A program made the translations under genes and the position numbers. Under the pieces are notes generated by a model. That model made no database searches, had not been told where the DNA came from, and saw only the letters and a list, made by a program, of their open reading frames with translations. Positions 1 through 10,657 of a DNA stretch of 64,000 bases are shown here, one piece after another. The DNA comes from Hyposmocoma kahamanoa (lineage: Eukaryota > Arthropoda > Insecta > Lepidoptera > Cosmopterigidae). The stretch's first letter is position 1. Every line of letters starts with the position of its first letter. The stretch covers positions 12,604,028 through 12,668,027 of the forward strand of contig NW_020653945.1 of the NCBI RefSeq assembly GCF_003589595.1, read 5' to 3'.

Positions 1-3000
1 GTATTTTGGTAAGTAAAGTTGGTCAACCATACTTTCGTGTTAATTGGACTGAAATTACCAGCAACAGTGGGTGGCCCGACACTGCTAAACATCTTTGTAA
101 AGTTCGTCTTTTGAGTGGCAATTTCGGCTGTCGCTTCTGGTGCTACATTAATTGTACCATTTGTCTCGTCAATTGAGTTCGGATTCTGAAAGGACAGTCC
201 CATTTTAAGTATATCAAGAGAAGGACCGATTGCGTCTGTGGATTTTCCTTTTATTTCCACAGCGGCCGCTTGATTTACAGAGTTAGCGTCCACAAATGAG
301 GAGATGATATCACTCTCCGTATTTTTATAAAAATTTGAAATAATTATATCATCTGTATCTTCTGCGATAGGATTAAGAAGTTTGTGATCTTCTAATTGTT
401 GTCTTTGAGGGATATTATTTGCACTTGTTTTTATAGACGAAGTATATCCTGTCAATACGTTGGTACCAAATACTTCCTTCCGTATTTCAGGTACCATATT
501 TGTCACAGGCGCTTGGCCCACGGTTTTATTTTTTTCCATGGTAACCATTTTGTTAACTATCCTTTTTGGAATTTTAGAATACTTGTTAGCCATTTGTCTT
601 CTTTTTATAGGAGTCGTTTTGGCTGACACTGACGGAGACGTGAGAGGACAGTTAGAATTAATTTTTTTGAGGATTGAAGAGTGTTCTGGTTGGCTTACTT
701 GACCAGTAAGAGGTTTATATTTTACGATTTGTTTAGAGTTTAATCCATTTTTTATAGATGGTCGACGAGCTGTTGTCTTGTCCTAAAAATACAGTGGTAT
801 TAACATCGTGTTTTTTTATTTAATTAGTACAGGCATGCACAGTAATATTGAACACATTTATACCGCGGTAGCGTCCACGGCGATGTGTGGTGGCTTAAAA
901 CTTTTCAAAGCTTCAGTCTTTACTGCTCCATTTGCAACAGTAGTTTCATCTGTATTACAAAAACAATTTGAGATAAGAAATATATGGGCTAATTATAACA
1001 TTAAGATTAAATAATTTGCTAAAATTAACCAGATTTATGATAAGTACGCACTTACACTTACAACCTTACAATTACAAGTATAGATCGCTAACGAATTTGT
1101 CTCACACAACGTAATATTAAGTAGTTCATACTTCAAAGTAGGTAACGAACCTGCTCGGTTATTTAACTTCCTCATCTGACTTTTTTCCCAGGATCTAATA
1201 AACACAAAAAAATATACATAGGCATCAAAACCGAACATAATTATAAGTTACCTAAGAAATCTGAAACATAAAAGTATAGTCTCCGTGAAGTATATATAGA
1301 ATATATTTTTTTTATATAATAACAAATGACGGGACGAACAAGTCGAGGGCCTGGTGGTAAGCGACACACCTGTTCAGAACAGTTGCAGTGCCTCTCATAG
1401 CTTTAAACCGTAAAGACCGGAGAGGCACTGCCACTGCACTGTGATGAGTTGACAACTTATGTCACCCTGAGACATTAGTTAACAAGTCCCATGTGCCCGT
1501 AATTTCACCAGCACCGCTACCGCTACAAAGTCTGCAGACTGGGATGGACTGCGTGAGTTCTACGCATCGTACCGTGGAGACAGCCCTTTTTCGCTTCGGG
1601 TGATCCTGACACCTGTCAGGATCACCCGATGTGATCAACCACGGTCGCTGAGACGATTCTGGCGGGTATGGAATATAGTAGCTACCGGTGTCAAAAAGCG
1701 TCCGTGGTTTAATCGACCTTGTAGAGATACTAGAGTTGCAAAGCAATCTGCTTTTGAGGCTTAGACTACGGCGCACAGTGGGCCCAAATTGATAATACTT
1801 GGACATAGGAATAACTTGAATTTTGCTCGAACGATCGTTCGTTTGCAGGATCTCGAGGCAGCATTTAGTTTCAGCTTCGCGTCGGGAAGCTTTGGGTCCC
1901 AATTCTTGAGCGCCGCGTAGTGGGCCCAAATTGATAATTCTTGGACATAGGTATAACTTGTGGAGTCTTGAGCAAATTTTTTTTATGTGTTAGATATTAA
2001 CATTCCTAACAACTTTTATTACTATATAATTTCTTGAAAAGTTGACAGTTTCCGACTAAAAAATAATGAATTTTTTTGTATGGATACATTTTACATTTTA
2101 TCTCAAAATATACGAAAATGTAATGTGTGTGGGTTACTTGCAGTATAGTTCCAATCATTTTCTATGTCGAAAAAAATAATCCGTCTGCATGTACCTACCT
2201 ACTTAAACAAAAAAAAAACTAAAAAAATTTGTAGTTTTTTTTTTGTTTGGAGAAATAAACATTTTATTTTTATCTCGAAATGTAGAAAAACGTAATGTGT
2301 GTGGTTTATTTACAGTACAGGTTATAAATCCAGAGGGATTATTTTTTTCTTGATAGAGAATGATTGGACCTGCAGATGCAGGTACTTGCAGTTTTACGAG
2401 TAAAAAGGTGGCAAATTTTTAGATTTGTTATTTATTTTTTAACACAATATACTAGTTTCTACTTAACTTTCATGTTATTGTTATAACACTCTCTAAATTA
2501 CACTAAAATGAATTTCTCTTCAGTCGAAGCTCATGTATTTTGTTAAAAAAAGTACATAAAAAATTTGACAATTTTGTTTTGCCTTTGCCGCACCTTTACT
2601 TACAAAGCCGCAAGTACATGCAAATGGACTATTTTTTTCTACATAAAAAATGATTGCAACTATATACTGTAAGTAACCCTTGAACACACGTTACATTTTT
2701 GTATGTTTTGAGATAAAAATAAAATGTATAAGTATTTCTCCATACAAAAAATATTAGTTTTTTTTCTTCGAAACTATCAACTTTTCAACAAATTATACAA
2801 GAATAAAAGTTGTTACGAATGTTATTATCTATTACTTCAAAATTAATAACGCTCACAATCAACATAGCCCCGCACTAGGGAAACCCTGTGTCGCGGGTGC
2901 CATGGACACACACATAGACAACCACAAATTACACCCAAACTCATGAGAGAAATAAGTGTAGGCCATACAAATATTTCTCCCGGCCCGGGAATCGAACCTG

Positions 3001-5279
3001 GGACCTCTGCGTGGCAGTCCGGCATGGTAACCGTTCGGCCACGGAGGCAGTTGTTAGCTAGATATTCCACAAGTTACACCTATGTCCAAGAATTATCAAT
3101 TTGGGCCCACTGTGTGGCTCTCAAGAATAGGGATCCAAAGCTTCCCGGCGCGAAGCGGAAACTAAATGCTGCCTCGAGATCCTGCAAACGAACGATCGTT
3201 CGAGCAAAATTCGATTTTGTCGGCAGAATTGGGGAGCGACTTGCAAACCACCCCTCCGGGAGTCGTGCTTTCTGGTCGCTCGCCAAAGCTGCCGAGGGTA
3301 AGTTTTGTCAGTCGACCTTGCTACCACTTCGTAAACCTGACGGTGATCTAGCCTATAGCGCTAAAGAGAAAGCCGACTCACTGGGTACTCTCTTTGCTTC
3401 GAACTCGACTATGGACGATGGTGGAGTTGCGCCACCTACCACCCTTTGGTGCGGTACCTTCATGCCAGAAATCGTTAAAACGCAACAGCGTGTTCGGCAC
3501 GAGTTGCTTTCGCTCAATATTCATAAGGCAAGTGGCCCAGACGGTATACCGGCAGTGGTGCTTAAAGTGCGTGCTCCGGAGCTGTGTCCCGTAATAACAC
3601 GCCTCTATGCGCTCTCCTACTCGCTATCAAAAGTCCCGATCTCGTGGACGACTGCCTACGTACATACAGTGCCCAAAAAACGTGACATCAGAGCCGTCAA
3701 ATTACAGGCCTATAGCCATAACCTCCCTTCTCTCCAAGGTGATGGAGCGTGTAATTAACGCCTATCTCCTTAGATACCTAGAAGTTCATGACCTAATCAG
3801 CGACCGTCAATATGGCTTCTGCCATTGTCACTCTACTGATGACCTTTTAGTGTATCTCGCTCACCGATGGGTTTCTGCCATTGAGAGTCAAGGTGAGGCT
3901 TTGGCTGCCAGCCTAGATAAGGCTTTTGACCGGGTCTGGCACCGAAGTCTTCTTTCGAAGTTATTATCATATGGGCTTCCTGAGGAGCTATGCAAATGGG
4001 TTGACAGCTTTCTGTCCAGCAGAAGCATAAGAGTCGTCGTCGAAGGTAGTTGCTCTGACGGTTTGGACATTAATGCTGGTGTCCTGCAAGGTTCTGTGCT
4101 GTCCCCAACTCTGTTTTTGCTGCACATCAATGATCGCTCGCCACCGTCAGGGAGTCCATCATCACACTCTGGAACCGACTCGATCTCGTACTGTACGGTT
4201 TCAGAGGAACTTCCTCCTACGTACAATTAGGTTGTGGAATGAACTCCCTGTCGGGGTTTTTCCGTAGGAATACAGCATGGAGTCCTTCAAAAAGGGTTTG
4301 AGAAGGATCTTAAAGAGTCGGCAACGCGCTCGTGACGCTCCTGGTGCTCGTAACCGCTTTCCATCAGGCGGACCGTATGCTTGTTTGCTGCGTACATAAT
4401 ATATATGTAAAAAAATTTGGTGCCAATATCTCGAACTCGAACGTTACCGAAATGCAAATGCGTTTCTTTATGACAAACATCCTAAAGTCCCAAAGCTGAG
4501 CACGGCTTTCTTCTATAGGGGCACAGTTTGAATATTTAACATTGACTTACCTGCTCGCTTTAATAAGGTAGTGGTTGTATCCTGAATCTATATACGGATC
4601 TGGCGGGGTAACCGCTACATAGGCTCTCCCACTAGATATTTCCGTTGGATCGAGGATTTTAACACCATCAATCGTGTACAGTTCTATGACCGAGTGCCTT
4701 AAATAGTAAATTAGCAATATCTTTTATTGAACGCGTTGAAATAAATATTTGACTATGGCTGCTTTTAATATAATTCGTAATTAAATTGTATATAAATAGA
4801 GTACATACACTAATATTTACTTCTATTTCTTTATTTATTATTAATGTTAGAATTTGCTTTAGACATACTACATTAAATATACCTAAAACAAGTTTTTAAA
4901 ATAAACATGACTTTACAATCAATATCCGTATTATTATTTTCATTAATATATTTTTATATAAATAATCATTTTTATTATTTTCTTTATAAATAATAAGCAA
5001 GAGGTGGAAAAACTTATGATACAAACTGTTGATTTGTCTCTAAATATTTGTATACAGCATATTAAAATAAAATAATGATCTAATTATCCGAATATAATGT
5101 ATAGGTACTTACAATGAACCATATAGAGACCGCGCTAAGAAATTAAGCGTAGAGTCCCACAAATGCAGATCATCATTACATAGATGATACTTTCGTGGAG
5201 GGGTATACTCCTGTCCATTGCTGAACACGAATATGTCCAGTCCTTCACTGTTTGTCTCATTATCAGTAATTGTTTCCAT
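1..5279 (-). CDS. Doublecortin (DCX) domain protein, N-terminal five exons, open at left edge
   Basis: Five minus-strand exons join in frame: 5279-5113, 4697-4551, 1194-1151 (44-nt microexon), 949-864 and 782-1, which runs off the window. Every intron has GT/AG ends and the phases fit (2, 2, 1, 0). Residues about 14-95 look like a DCX domain: LDIFVFSNGQEY at the start, a WDSTLNFLARSL segment, then VIELYTIDG and GRAYVAV. DCX domains bind tubulin, so a microtubule-associated or ciliary role, as in DCDC2-type proteins, is likely by family. From about residue 120 onward the chain is Ser/Thr/Asn/Lys-rich and looks disordered. The start is the first ATG of exon 1, and nothing upstream extends the domain. 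The donors of exons 3 (GTTCGT) and 4 (GTATAA) are weak. Intron 2 is 3.4 kb and full of transposons. The exact orthologue is not known. Confidence 0.8.
1151..1194 (-). CDS. 44-nt microexon of the DCX gene
   Basis: This minus-strand exon encodes SWEKSQMRKLNNRA between split codons. It is preceded by a T-rich tract ending in ATTAG and followed by GTTCGT. Its phase 2 entry and phase 1 exit are exactly what is needed to link the exon ending at 4551 to the exon starting at 949. Without it the two neighbours do not join in frame. Confidence 0.65.
1328..1530 (+). repeat. Rep-A copy 1, 3' truncated
   Basis: Matches the Rep-A family defined by the near-complete copy at 9865-10156: GACGGGACGAACAAG start, AGTTGCAGTGCC core, and the GTAATTTCACCAGCACC segment. 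The copy stops where unrelated sequence leads into an inverted LINE fragment. It lies in intron 2 of the DCX gene, downstream of its microexon in plus coordinates. Confidence 0.7.
1770..3220. repeat. Long inverted duplication of LINE-derived sequence
   Basis: The left arm (about 1818-2230) and right arm (about 2600-3215) are reverse complements over several hundred bases. The outer parts match a LINE segment containing GGGCCCAAATTGATAAT and the palindrome CGAACGATCGTTCG. The inner parts are AT-rich and share ATGTGTGTGGGTTACTTGCAG-like and AACAACTTTTATT tracts. The right arm is broken by a 200-bp SINE (2851-3049). A third diverged copy of the inner motif sits near 2245-2400. The whole lies in DCX intron 2. 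Confidence 0.65.
2851..3049 (-). mobile_element. tRNA-derived SINE, near full length
   Basis: Read on the minus strand, it begins GCCTCCGTGGCCGAACGG with a B-box GGTTCGATTCC, which is a tRNA-like head. The body continues TATGGCCTACACTTATTTC and ends in GGGTTTCCCTAGTGCGGGG. Two further partial copies lie at 61295-61415 and 62933-63045, which defines the family internally. It has inserted into one arm of the inverted duplication. Confidence 0.75.
3068..4412 (+). pseudogene. CR1/Jockey-like non-LTR retrotransposon, ORF2 remnant
   Basis: Reverse transcriptase blocks are visible: ASGPDGIPAVVLK, then after a frameshift near 3690 SNYRPIAITSLLSKVMERV, then KAFDRVWH and GVLQGSVLSPTLF. The catalytic YADD block and most of the thumb are deleted around 4130-4150. 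There the reading jumps to the C-terminal tail, with RLWNELPVGVFP-like residues in another frame and RFPSGGPYACLL at the end. A short AT-rich tail follows. The 5' part (endonuclease) is missing. Frameshift and deletion make it inactive. It lies in DCX intron 2 in the opposite orientation to the gene. Confidence 0.8.
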
Positions 5280-5721
5280 TTAATACGACTTTCAGAAAGA
5301 TTTAAAAGTCTTTACTGAAGGCTCAAACACGTCAACAGTAACATAGAATACAGTGCCAATCAGATGCATTTTCCAGAAAACTAAATTTGCAAGTATTTTA
5401 ACAGAATGTAGGAACAACTTGCATATTTTACAAAGACAGATGGCAAGAATAAATTTTGATTAGTTGTACTGGTCTTTCGATTCCCAATATTTAAATTTGC
5501 CTTCACAATAAAGTGCAAGGAAATAAAAATCACAAAATAAACAAAAGTCACCAAAATCCGCCATCTGATTGTCAAACTTTGACAATCTTTTGAAGGATAT
5601 TCGTGGTCATTATAGGTTATAAAATATTGCTATGTGTAAAAAAATATTGTAGAAATCGCGACAAACTTCCGAAATAGGCGAGTGTCAACCGGACGTGTTT
5701 TTTTATTTTCTTTCTCTTTTT
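5280..5721. other. Upstream flank of the DCX gene
   Basis: AT-rich 5' flank of the minus-strand DCX gene. I see no clear TATA box and no other gene here. Confidence 0.4.
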
Positions 5722-5913
5722 AACCGACTTTAAAAAGGAGGAGGTTCTCAAATCCATTGTATTTTTTGTATGCATGTTACGTGATAACTAGGCATTTGTG
5801 AACCGATTTTGATTAGAAAGAGGGTACGTCCGTAGTGTCAGTTTCCGGTAATCGATTCCAATAAAATTTGGATAATTGATGTAATGCCACGAACTTTTGG
5901 GGTCGGTTTTTTT
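5722..5913 (+). mobile_element. AACCGACTT-ended short lepidopteran element, copy 1
   Basis: Starts AACCGACTTTAAAAAGGAGG and ends TTTTGGGGTCGGTTTTTTTAG, so the two ends are short inverted repeats. The TTGTGAACCGATTTTGAT core is shared with copies at 8886-9080 and 53021-53235. This type of short non-autonomous element is abundant in Lepidoptera. No coding sequence. Confidence 0.7.
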
Positions 5914-6555
5914 AGTACTCTGTACTGAGATTATCCTTGATGCAATCTAATACCTCTAAGTTAAAACCTTTAGTTGTTATTATTTTAGAGGATCAGAAAA
6001 GTTGTTATTGTATTTATTGTAATCTTTGGTAATTTGTATAGTAATTTTTAGTTTGTACTTTCCACTTTGGGTAAGTTTTTATTTGTTTAAGATGTGTGAT
6101 GAGCCGCTGGAGGAATAGTGCCTTCTGTCGGTGTCTATATTTAGTATAGAAATGTATCCGCATAAGGCGAGTGCTGTACATACAGAAGATACTATATTGT
6201 ACATACAGAGAGTGAGCGTAAAATAGGAAACGCATAATAACATCCCGTAGATATTCTGAAAATAAAAGGGATATATTCAGGGTAACTTCTTTGAAAATCT
6301 CAAATCTCATGATGAAACCCATTACAGAGTATAATGCGAATTAACTTTGCCGATGTTGTTTCGTCTCTGTCAGGATAAGTTAACAAATATCAATCACTGT
6401 TGCTACTAAATCTTCTACTCAAATTCATGCCACTCAGCCAGTTTCAGAATATAAGAAAATATGAGCGCACTGACATTAGTCTTTATGTGATTCATGTGGT
6501 GTGACCATCCTCTAAGGGTGTGACCTTAGACAAAACGTATTGGACGAACCGAAAC

Positions 6556-6595
6556 CATAGATTTAGTATATGTGTACCTATACACTAAATCTATG
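6556..6595. mobile_element. 40-bp P-like element remnant consisting only of its two ends
   Basis: The 40 bp begin CATAGATTTAGTATATG and end TATACACTAAATCTATG, so they are two 17-18-bp inverted ends almost abutting. The same 16-bp end (CATAGATTTAGTATAT) bounds the 1.5-kb P-like element at 34405-35924. The flanks ACCGAAAC and GACGAAAC agree at 6 of 8 positions, as expected for an aged 8-bp target duplication. Confidence 0.55.
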
Positions 6596-6855
6596 GACGA
6601 AACAGACTGGTTCTAGCGTTTACTCGTATCGATGATGCTAAATACATATATTATAGATAAACCTTGTATGTAGACTTATAAATTAAATTAAAAACACTCA
6701 CTCCAACATTAACTGTGCGTGTTGTACGAAGAGTCCCTGCTAGCTGGTCAGGTGAGGAAATATTGGACAATGTTTCTGAGCCTTATGGATGCGAAAAAAT
6801 AATCAAAGTAAGGCGTATCAGATATAAAAAAATTGAAATGGTAATGCTGTTTTTT

Positions 6856-7390
6856 TTAGGTACCAAGTGACAATCAGATCTGAAGTCGAAAAGATCTCAG
6901 GGGCCACCGCGACCATCATCCTGAGACATAAGTTGACAAGTCCCATATACTTGTATTGTCATCAGCACCCTTAGGTCGCATTTATTCGACACAAATTTCA
7001 TCGCGCTCACCCTAGGCGGCCGCCGCGTGGTCGAAGAGCGGAGTCCGCGTTGCCGCCGCGCACCGACCGCGTGCGTTTAACTGTCATGGCAAAATATGCT
7101 CTATTTGTTTAGCATTTACGTTTTAATTTAAATGAGCTTCCTGGGCACCGGTAATTTTATTGAGAGGAATTTAAATGTTGTTGCATAATAAATAGAATTC
7201 AGATTCGCCATTAATGTACATGAAGGTGTGGTAACTGGGCGGTCGCCACGCGGCGGCCGCGCGAAAACTTTCTTCTCGTGTAATTGGGCGCTTACTCTTC
7301 AAAACCGGAACGTAAGAACAATGGTCACATTACTGCTTGGCAGCGGAAATAGAGATGAAATCGTTCCCAAGGAGCTCTACTGCTACATAG
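6856..7390 (+). repeat. Rep-A copy 2, split by a GC-rich insert
   Basis: Rep-A sequence occupies 6856-6975 (CTGAGACATAAGTTGACAAG, degenerate start) and resumes at 7296-7390 (CAAAACCGGAACG through GGAGCTCTACTGCT). The two pieces are the middle and the end of the same unit in the same orientation. The 320 bp between them therefore look like a later insertion. Confidence 0.6.
7015..7262. mobile_element. Candidate MITE with GC-rich inverted ends
   Basis: GCGGCCGCCGCGTGG at about 7016-7030 and its exact reverse complement at about 7245-7260 bracket some 215 bp of AT-rich DNA. The unit sits inside a Rep-A copy. No coding potential and no clear target duplication were found, so the exact borders are uncertain. 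Confidence 0.4.
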
Positions 7391-7540
7391 TGTTGAATTA
7401 ATAGTGAAATTACTGAAACTATTGTTTTAACTTTTGATGTACAGACTCTACAAAAAAAATCTACACTAATCTATACAGCACTAGCCGTAAGTATATAATA
7501 TATAGTATATAATACAATGTTTTCTATATTGTAGATTTCA

Positions 7541-7723
7541 AGCCAATGCAGATCTATACCACGATGTTACAAATGTGGAAATAATATATGCGGTTACCAG
7601 TATATATGCCCGGTGGTAGAGGATGTTGCTTCTTGTTGCTTATGTTCAGGTTACCATTTTGCAACTACTGAGGCCAGCCCAGACTTTTCTAGACAAAAAG
7701 AAACAAATACCTACGTGGGTTAA
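7541..7723 (+). pseudogene. LINE ORF1 zinc-knuckle fragment
   Basis: The plus frame from 7541 reads a Cys-rich stretch with RCYKCG, YICPV, CCLCSGYH and SPDFSRQKE before a TAA at 7721. This spacing of C-x2-C and C-x4-H-type residues, followed by FSRQ, is typical of the nucleic-acid-binding knuckles at the end of Jockey-like ORF1/Gag proteins. There is no start and no upstream Gag domain. With the LINE C-terminus at 7970-8130 it may be the two ends of one internally deleted element. Confidence 0.6.
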
Positions 7724-7969
7724 AATTGTGTATCGTAGTTTGTAAACTCTAAATCACATCCACTAATAACCAATTTGTTTGCAAATGTGTCAGGTGACAG
7801 TAATATACCAATTACAAAGGTTTCTCCTTCAATTCCGTATACTTCTTACAAAAGAAGAGTTTTCTTGAGATCAACTAGTCTTGGAGAATTTATAATTTAA
7901 CTCCGCCTTCTCCTTATCATCAACGGGGGATTAGACGTAGGCTTTGATTCCAACCCTATGTTGTGGATA

Positions 7970-8131
7970 TTCCAACGATTCGCACGAAGCGTTACGCTTC
8001 CACATTTATATGACGAACGGCTATAGAATGGAATTCTCTGCCTGCAGATTTATTCCCTAAACGTTGTGACTTGGACCTTTTCAAGGAGAGAGTGAATAGG
8101 CATTATTTAGGTGTGCATGCTCCATCGTAGA
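7970..8131 (+). pseudogene. LINE reverse transcriptase C-terminal fragment
   Basis: The plus frame ending at the TAG near 8130 reads EWNSLPADLFPKRCDLDLFK, then a REVNRHYLG-like stretch and HAPS. WNSLP followed by a short basic tail is the usual end of ORF2 in CR1/Jockey-like LINEs. An upstream stop shows decay. Confidence 0.6.
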
Positions 8132-8327
8132 CTTCGTCACTTTCCACCAGGTGAGATGGAGGTCAAATGCGCACTTATAATATTTATAAAAAAAATGGTG
8201 ATTATGACCTAGTCGCTCATGTTCAGACTTTTTAATGAGTATAATATGAACATGGTTTATTCTCTTTCTAATGATTCTGCATATAAAACATCTGACAATG
8301 ACCAACCTTAGTAACCTTGTGAAAGTG

Positions 8328-8385
8328 CTCGTCCAAGGAATTACTGCCACCTTATTACCCTATTTTTACCATCAAGCAGTAATGT
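8328..8385 (-). repeat. Rep-A fragment
   Basis: Contains CAAGCAGTAATGTGAGC and AATTACTGCCACCTTA, which match the 3' third of Rep-A on the minus strand. Only about 60 bp survive. Confidence 0.5.
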
Positions 8386-8885
8386 GAGCAACGTTGCTCC
8401 TACCATTTCGAAATATGTTAGTAAAATAATGGATTGTTAATAGACATATAAATAAAAAACTAGTTTAAGTTGAATTTCTCGCTTTTCGGTTCCCCGAAAA
8501 AACGAACCTCATGGGTATGGTGAAGTCGCTATATTCTTTGTGAAAATTCTCTTTGCGTTCAATTTTGTTCCATACCTTCTTTCAGCGATGCGATTTCCGG
8601 ACTGCTTTAAATTCCTTCAGACCAGACAAGGTGGAGCTGTGACATAGTAAAGGTTGTGGGAATCCGCAGTTGTTACGGCGGTTTTTGGGGTAGGCCGACT
8701 CTTTCGGCAGAAATAATGATATAAAAATAGAAATGTAACTTACAACACTAGTTCTTATGCTAGAAGTTTAAGCTTATTAAAAATAAAATAAAATGTTGCC
8801 ATCTTGTTTTTTGTTGCATCAATTTACTTTATTTTTATACAATATATTTAGTTTATAATTTGGGCAATATAATTAAATAATTTTT

Positions 8886-9080
8886 GACCGACTTTAAAAA
8901 AGGAGGAGGTTCTCAATTCTGCTGTATTTGTTGTGTATGTTACGCAATTACTCCTACATTTGTGAACCGATTTCGATGATTCTTTTTTTTGTTGGAAAGG
9001 GAATAATACCTCAGTAGTGGTCCTATTCAGATTTGAAGAAAATATTCTTCCTCTGAAGGTGGCAAATTAGAGTATGAATC
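8886..9080 (+). mobile_element. AACCGACTT-ended short element, copy 2, one end only
   Basis: Begins GACCGACTTTAAAAAAGGAG and keeps the GTGAACCGATTTCGATGATT core. It fades out without the opposite inverted end, so it is truncated or degraded on the right. Confidence 0.65.
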
Positions 9081-9124
9081 CGGTTTCGCGCACTTTCCGG
9101 TACCCGATATATAGATAGAATGTA

Positions 9125-9185
9125 TTAATTATTATAACAAACTAGTGGAGTATTTTCATCAAAAATAATTGAATATCATGATAGT
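9125..9185 (+). repeat. CTAGTGG module, copy 1
   Basis: The 60-bp stretch TATAACAAACTAGTGGAGTA followed by ATTGAATATCATGATAG recurs at about 44823-44883 (minus) and 54958-55020 (plus). The other two copies lie next to tRNA-like modules. Class unknown. Confidence 0.5.
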
Positions 9186-9864
9186 CGTAAAACAAGCGTG
9201 ATAATTCAAGAAACTTATATTATATACATTAATGTTTTTTGTATGTTTGTCTCATAAGAGTTCCATTATTATTCATCCTATTGCGATAAAACTTTCGTGA
9301 GTCATTTTACTCACCCTGCAAAAGTTTCTGAAATATTATGACCATTTTATAATATAGGTCTGCCAGTAAAATTAAAAGAATTTAAGTTGGCAGTGCCATT
9401 GCGACTACATTGGTCCAGCTAGTTATTAAAAAATACTTGAGGTCGAATAGTAATGGAAAACTTTCTATTTTGGTTTATATTCTATTTTATATTAAATGGG
9501 CACATGTTTATTTTATATTTTTTTATTTTATTTTATTCGTAATAACAACAGCTTAATAAATAACGATTTATAATGAATAGGTTTTGGTTAAGCTAGCTAG
9601 CGCCGATTACAGTTGTCCATATTCTCAAAAATATTGTAAAAATTAACACATCAAAAAGAAAAAATACACATAAAAAATACCTAAATTATGAAGCATAGCA
9701 AAAAGAGCAAAGCGATGTGAAGTGTGCAAATCTTGACTTACACAATAGCGTGCATTAAAATAATAATGTTAATAAAAAAATACTATAATCTAAATATAAA
9801 ATAATATCACATAAAGCCATTGAGGTCAGGATGTCATCAATCAGGCATTTTTTATGATATCAAT

Positions 9865-10156
9865 TGACGGGACGAACAAGTTGTGCGCCTGATGGTAAGC
9901 TACATGCCTGTCCATAACAGTTGCAGTGCACTCAAAGTTTTAAATCGCAAAAATCTGAGGGGCACTGCCACTGCGGCCCGTCTTCCTGAGACATAAATTG
10001 ACGAGTCCTATGTGCCTGTAATTTCACTAGCACCCTTACCGTTCTAAACCGAAACACAGTAATGCTAATATTACTGCTTGGCGGCAGAAATAGGTAAGGT
10101 ATAGGACAGTACTACCCTAGAGGAACTCTTTCACGAGGAGCTCTACTGCTGCTAAA
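9865..10156 (+). repeat. Rep-A copy 3, reference near-complete copy
   Basis: About 290 bp running from TGACGGGACGAACAAGTTGT to GAGCTCTACTGCTGCTAAAA. Landmarks in order are AGTTGCAGTGC, GGGGCACTGCCACTGCG, CTGAGACATAAATTGACG, GTAATTTCACTAGCACC, CAGTAATGCTAATATTACTG and GGCAGAAATAGGTAAG. No terminal inverted repeats, no poly-A tail and no tRNA-like box were found. Reading frames through it are short and differ between copies. Class unknown; non-autonomous. Confidence 0.75.
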
Positions 10157-10657
10157 ATGCTATTTTATTTATGAAACTTGTTATGTTCCTAATTTGTGGA
10201 ATATGATTTACTTATTACGTCATCCGTAAGCTTATCGTGTACGATGCTTCCGCGCAACTTTGATGCCTTGTTCATTTGCATATAAGTTTTCACTTCGCTC
10301 TCGTTGATTTGGTTTGCTCGATTTCTAACAACGCCTTATTCGAACCATCACCTTACATAGCCGAATAAAGAAAACATTCACATTTTGATTACAAAAGGTG
10401 TCACAAATAAGGACATCAGATATTCGTTTCACAGATATTAGCTTGTAGCGTTGTCTTAGGTTTTTTGTTGTATTGTTATTGTTGCTTCTATTCTTTGAAG
10501 GAATCGTCACTGCAATTTAATAAACAAAAGCCAGTCACAGGCTCTGTGTTGCTCTTTTGTATAAGAAAAGCTAAAGAATAATTTATTTATTTTATTATTA
10601 ATTAGATTTCAATTTTATCTTTTTAAATTTTATGAATTTAGTAGCAGACTTTTCTTG
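10157..10657. other. Repeat-free AT-rich spacer
   Basis: No gene or recognised repeat was seen between Rep-A copy 3 and the mariner. Confidence 0.4.

Noticed and set aside
2943..3758. A 271-codon plus-strand gene
   Set aside because: The frame is an accident that runs from a minus-strand SINE into a LINE reverse transcriptase.
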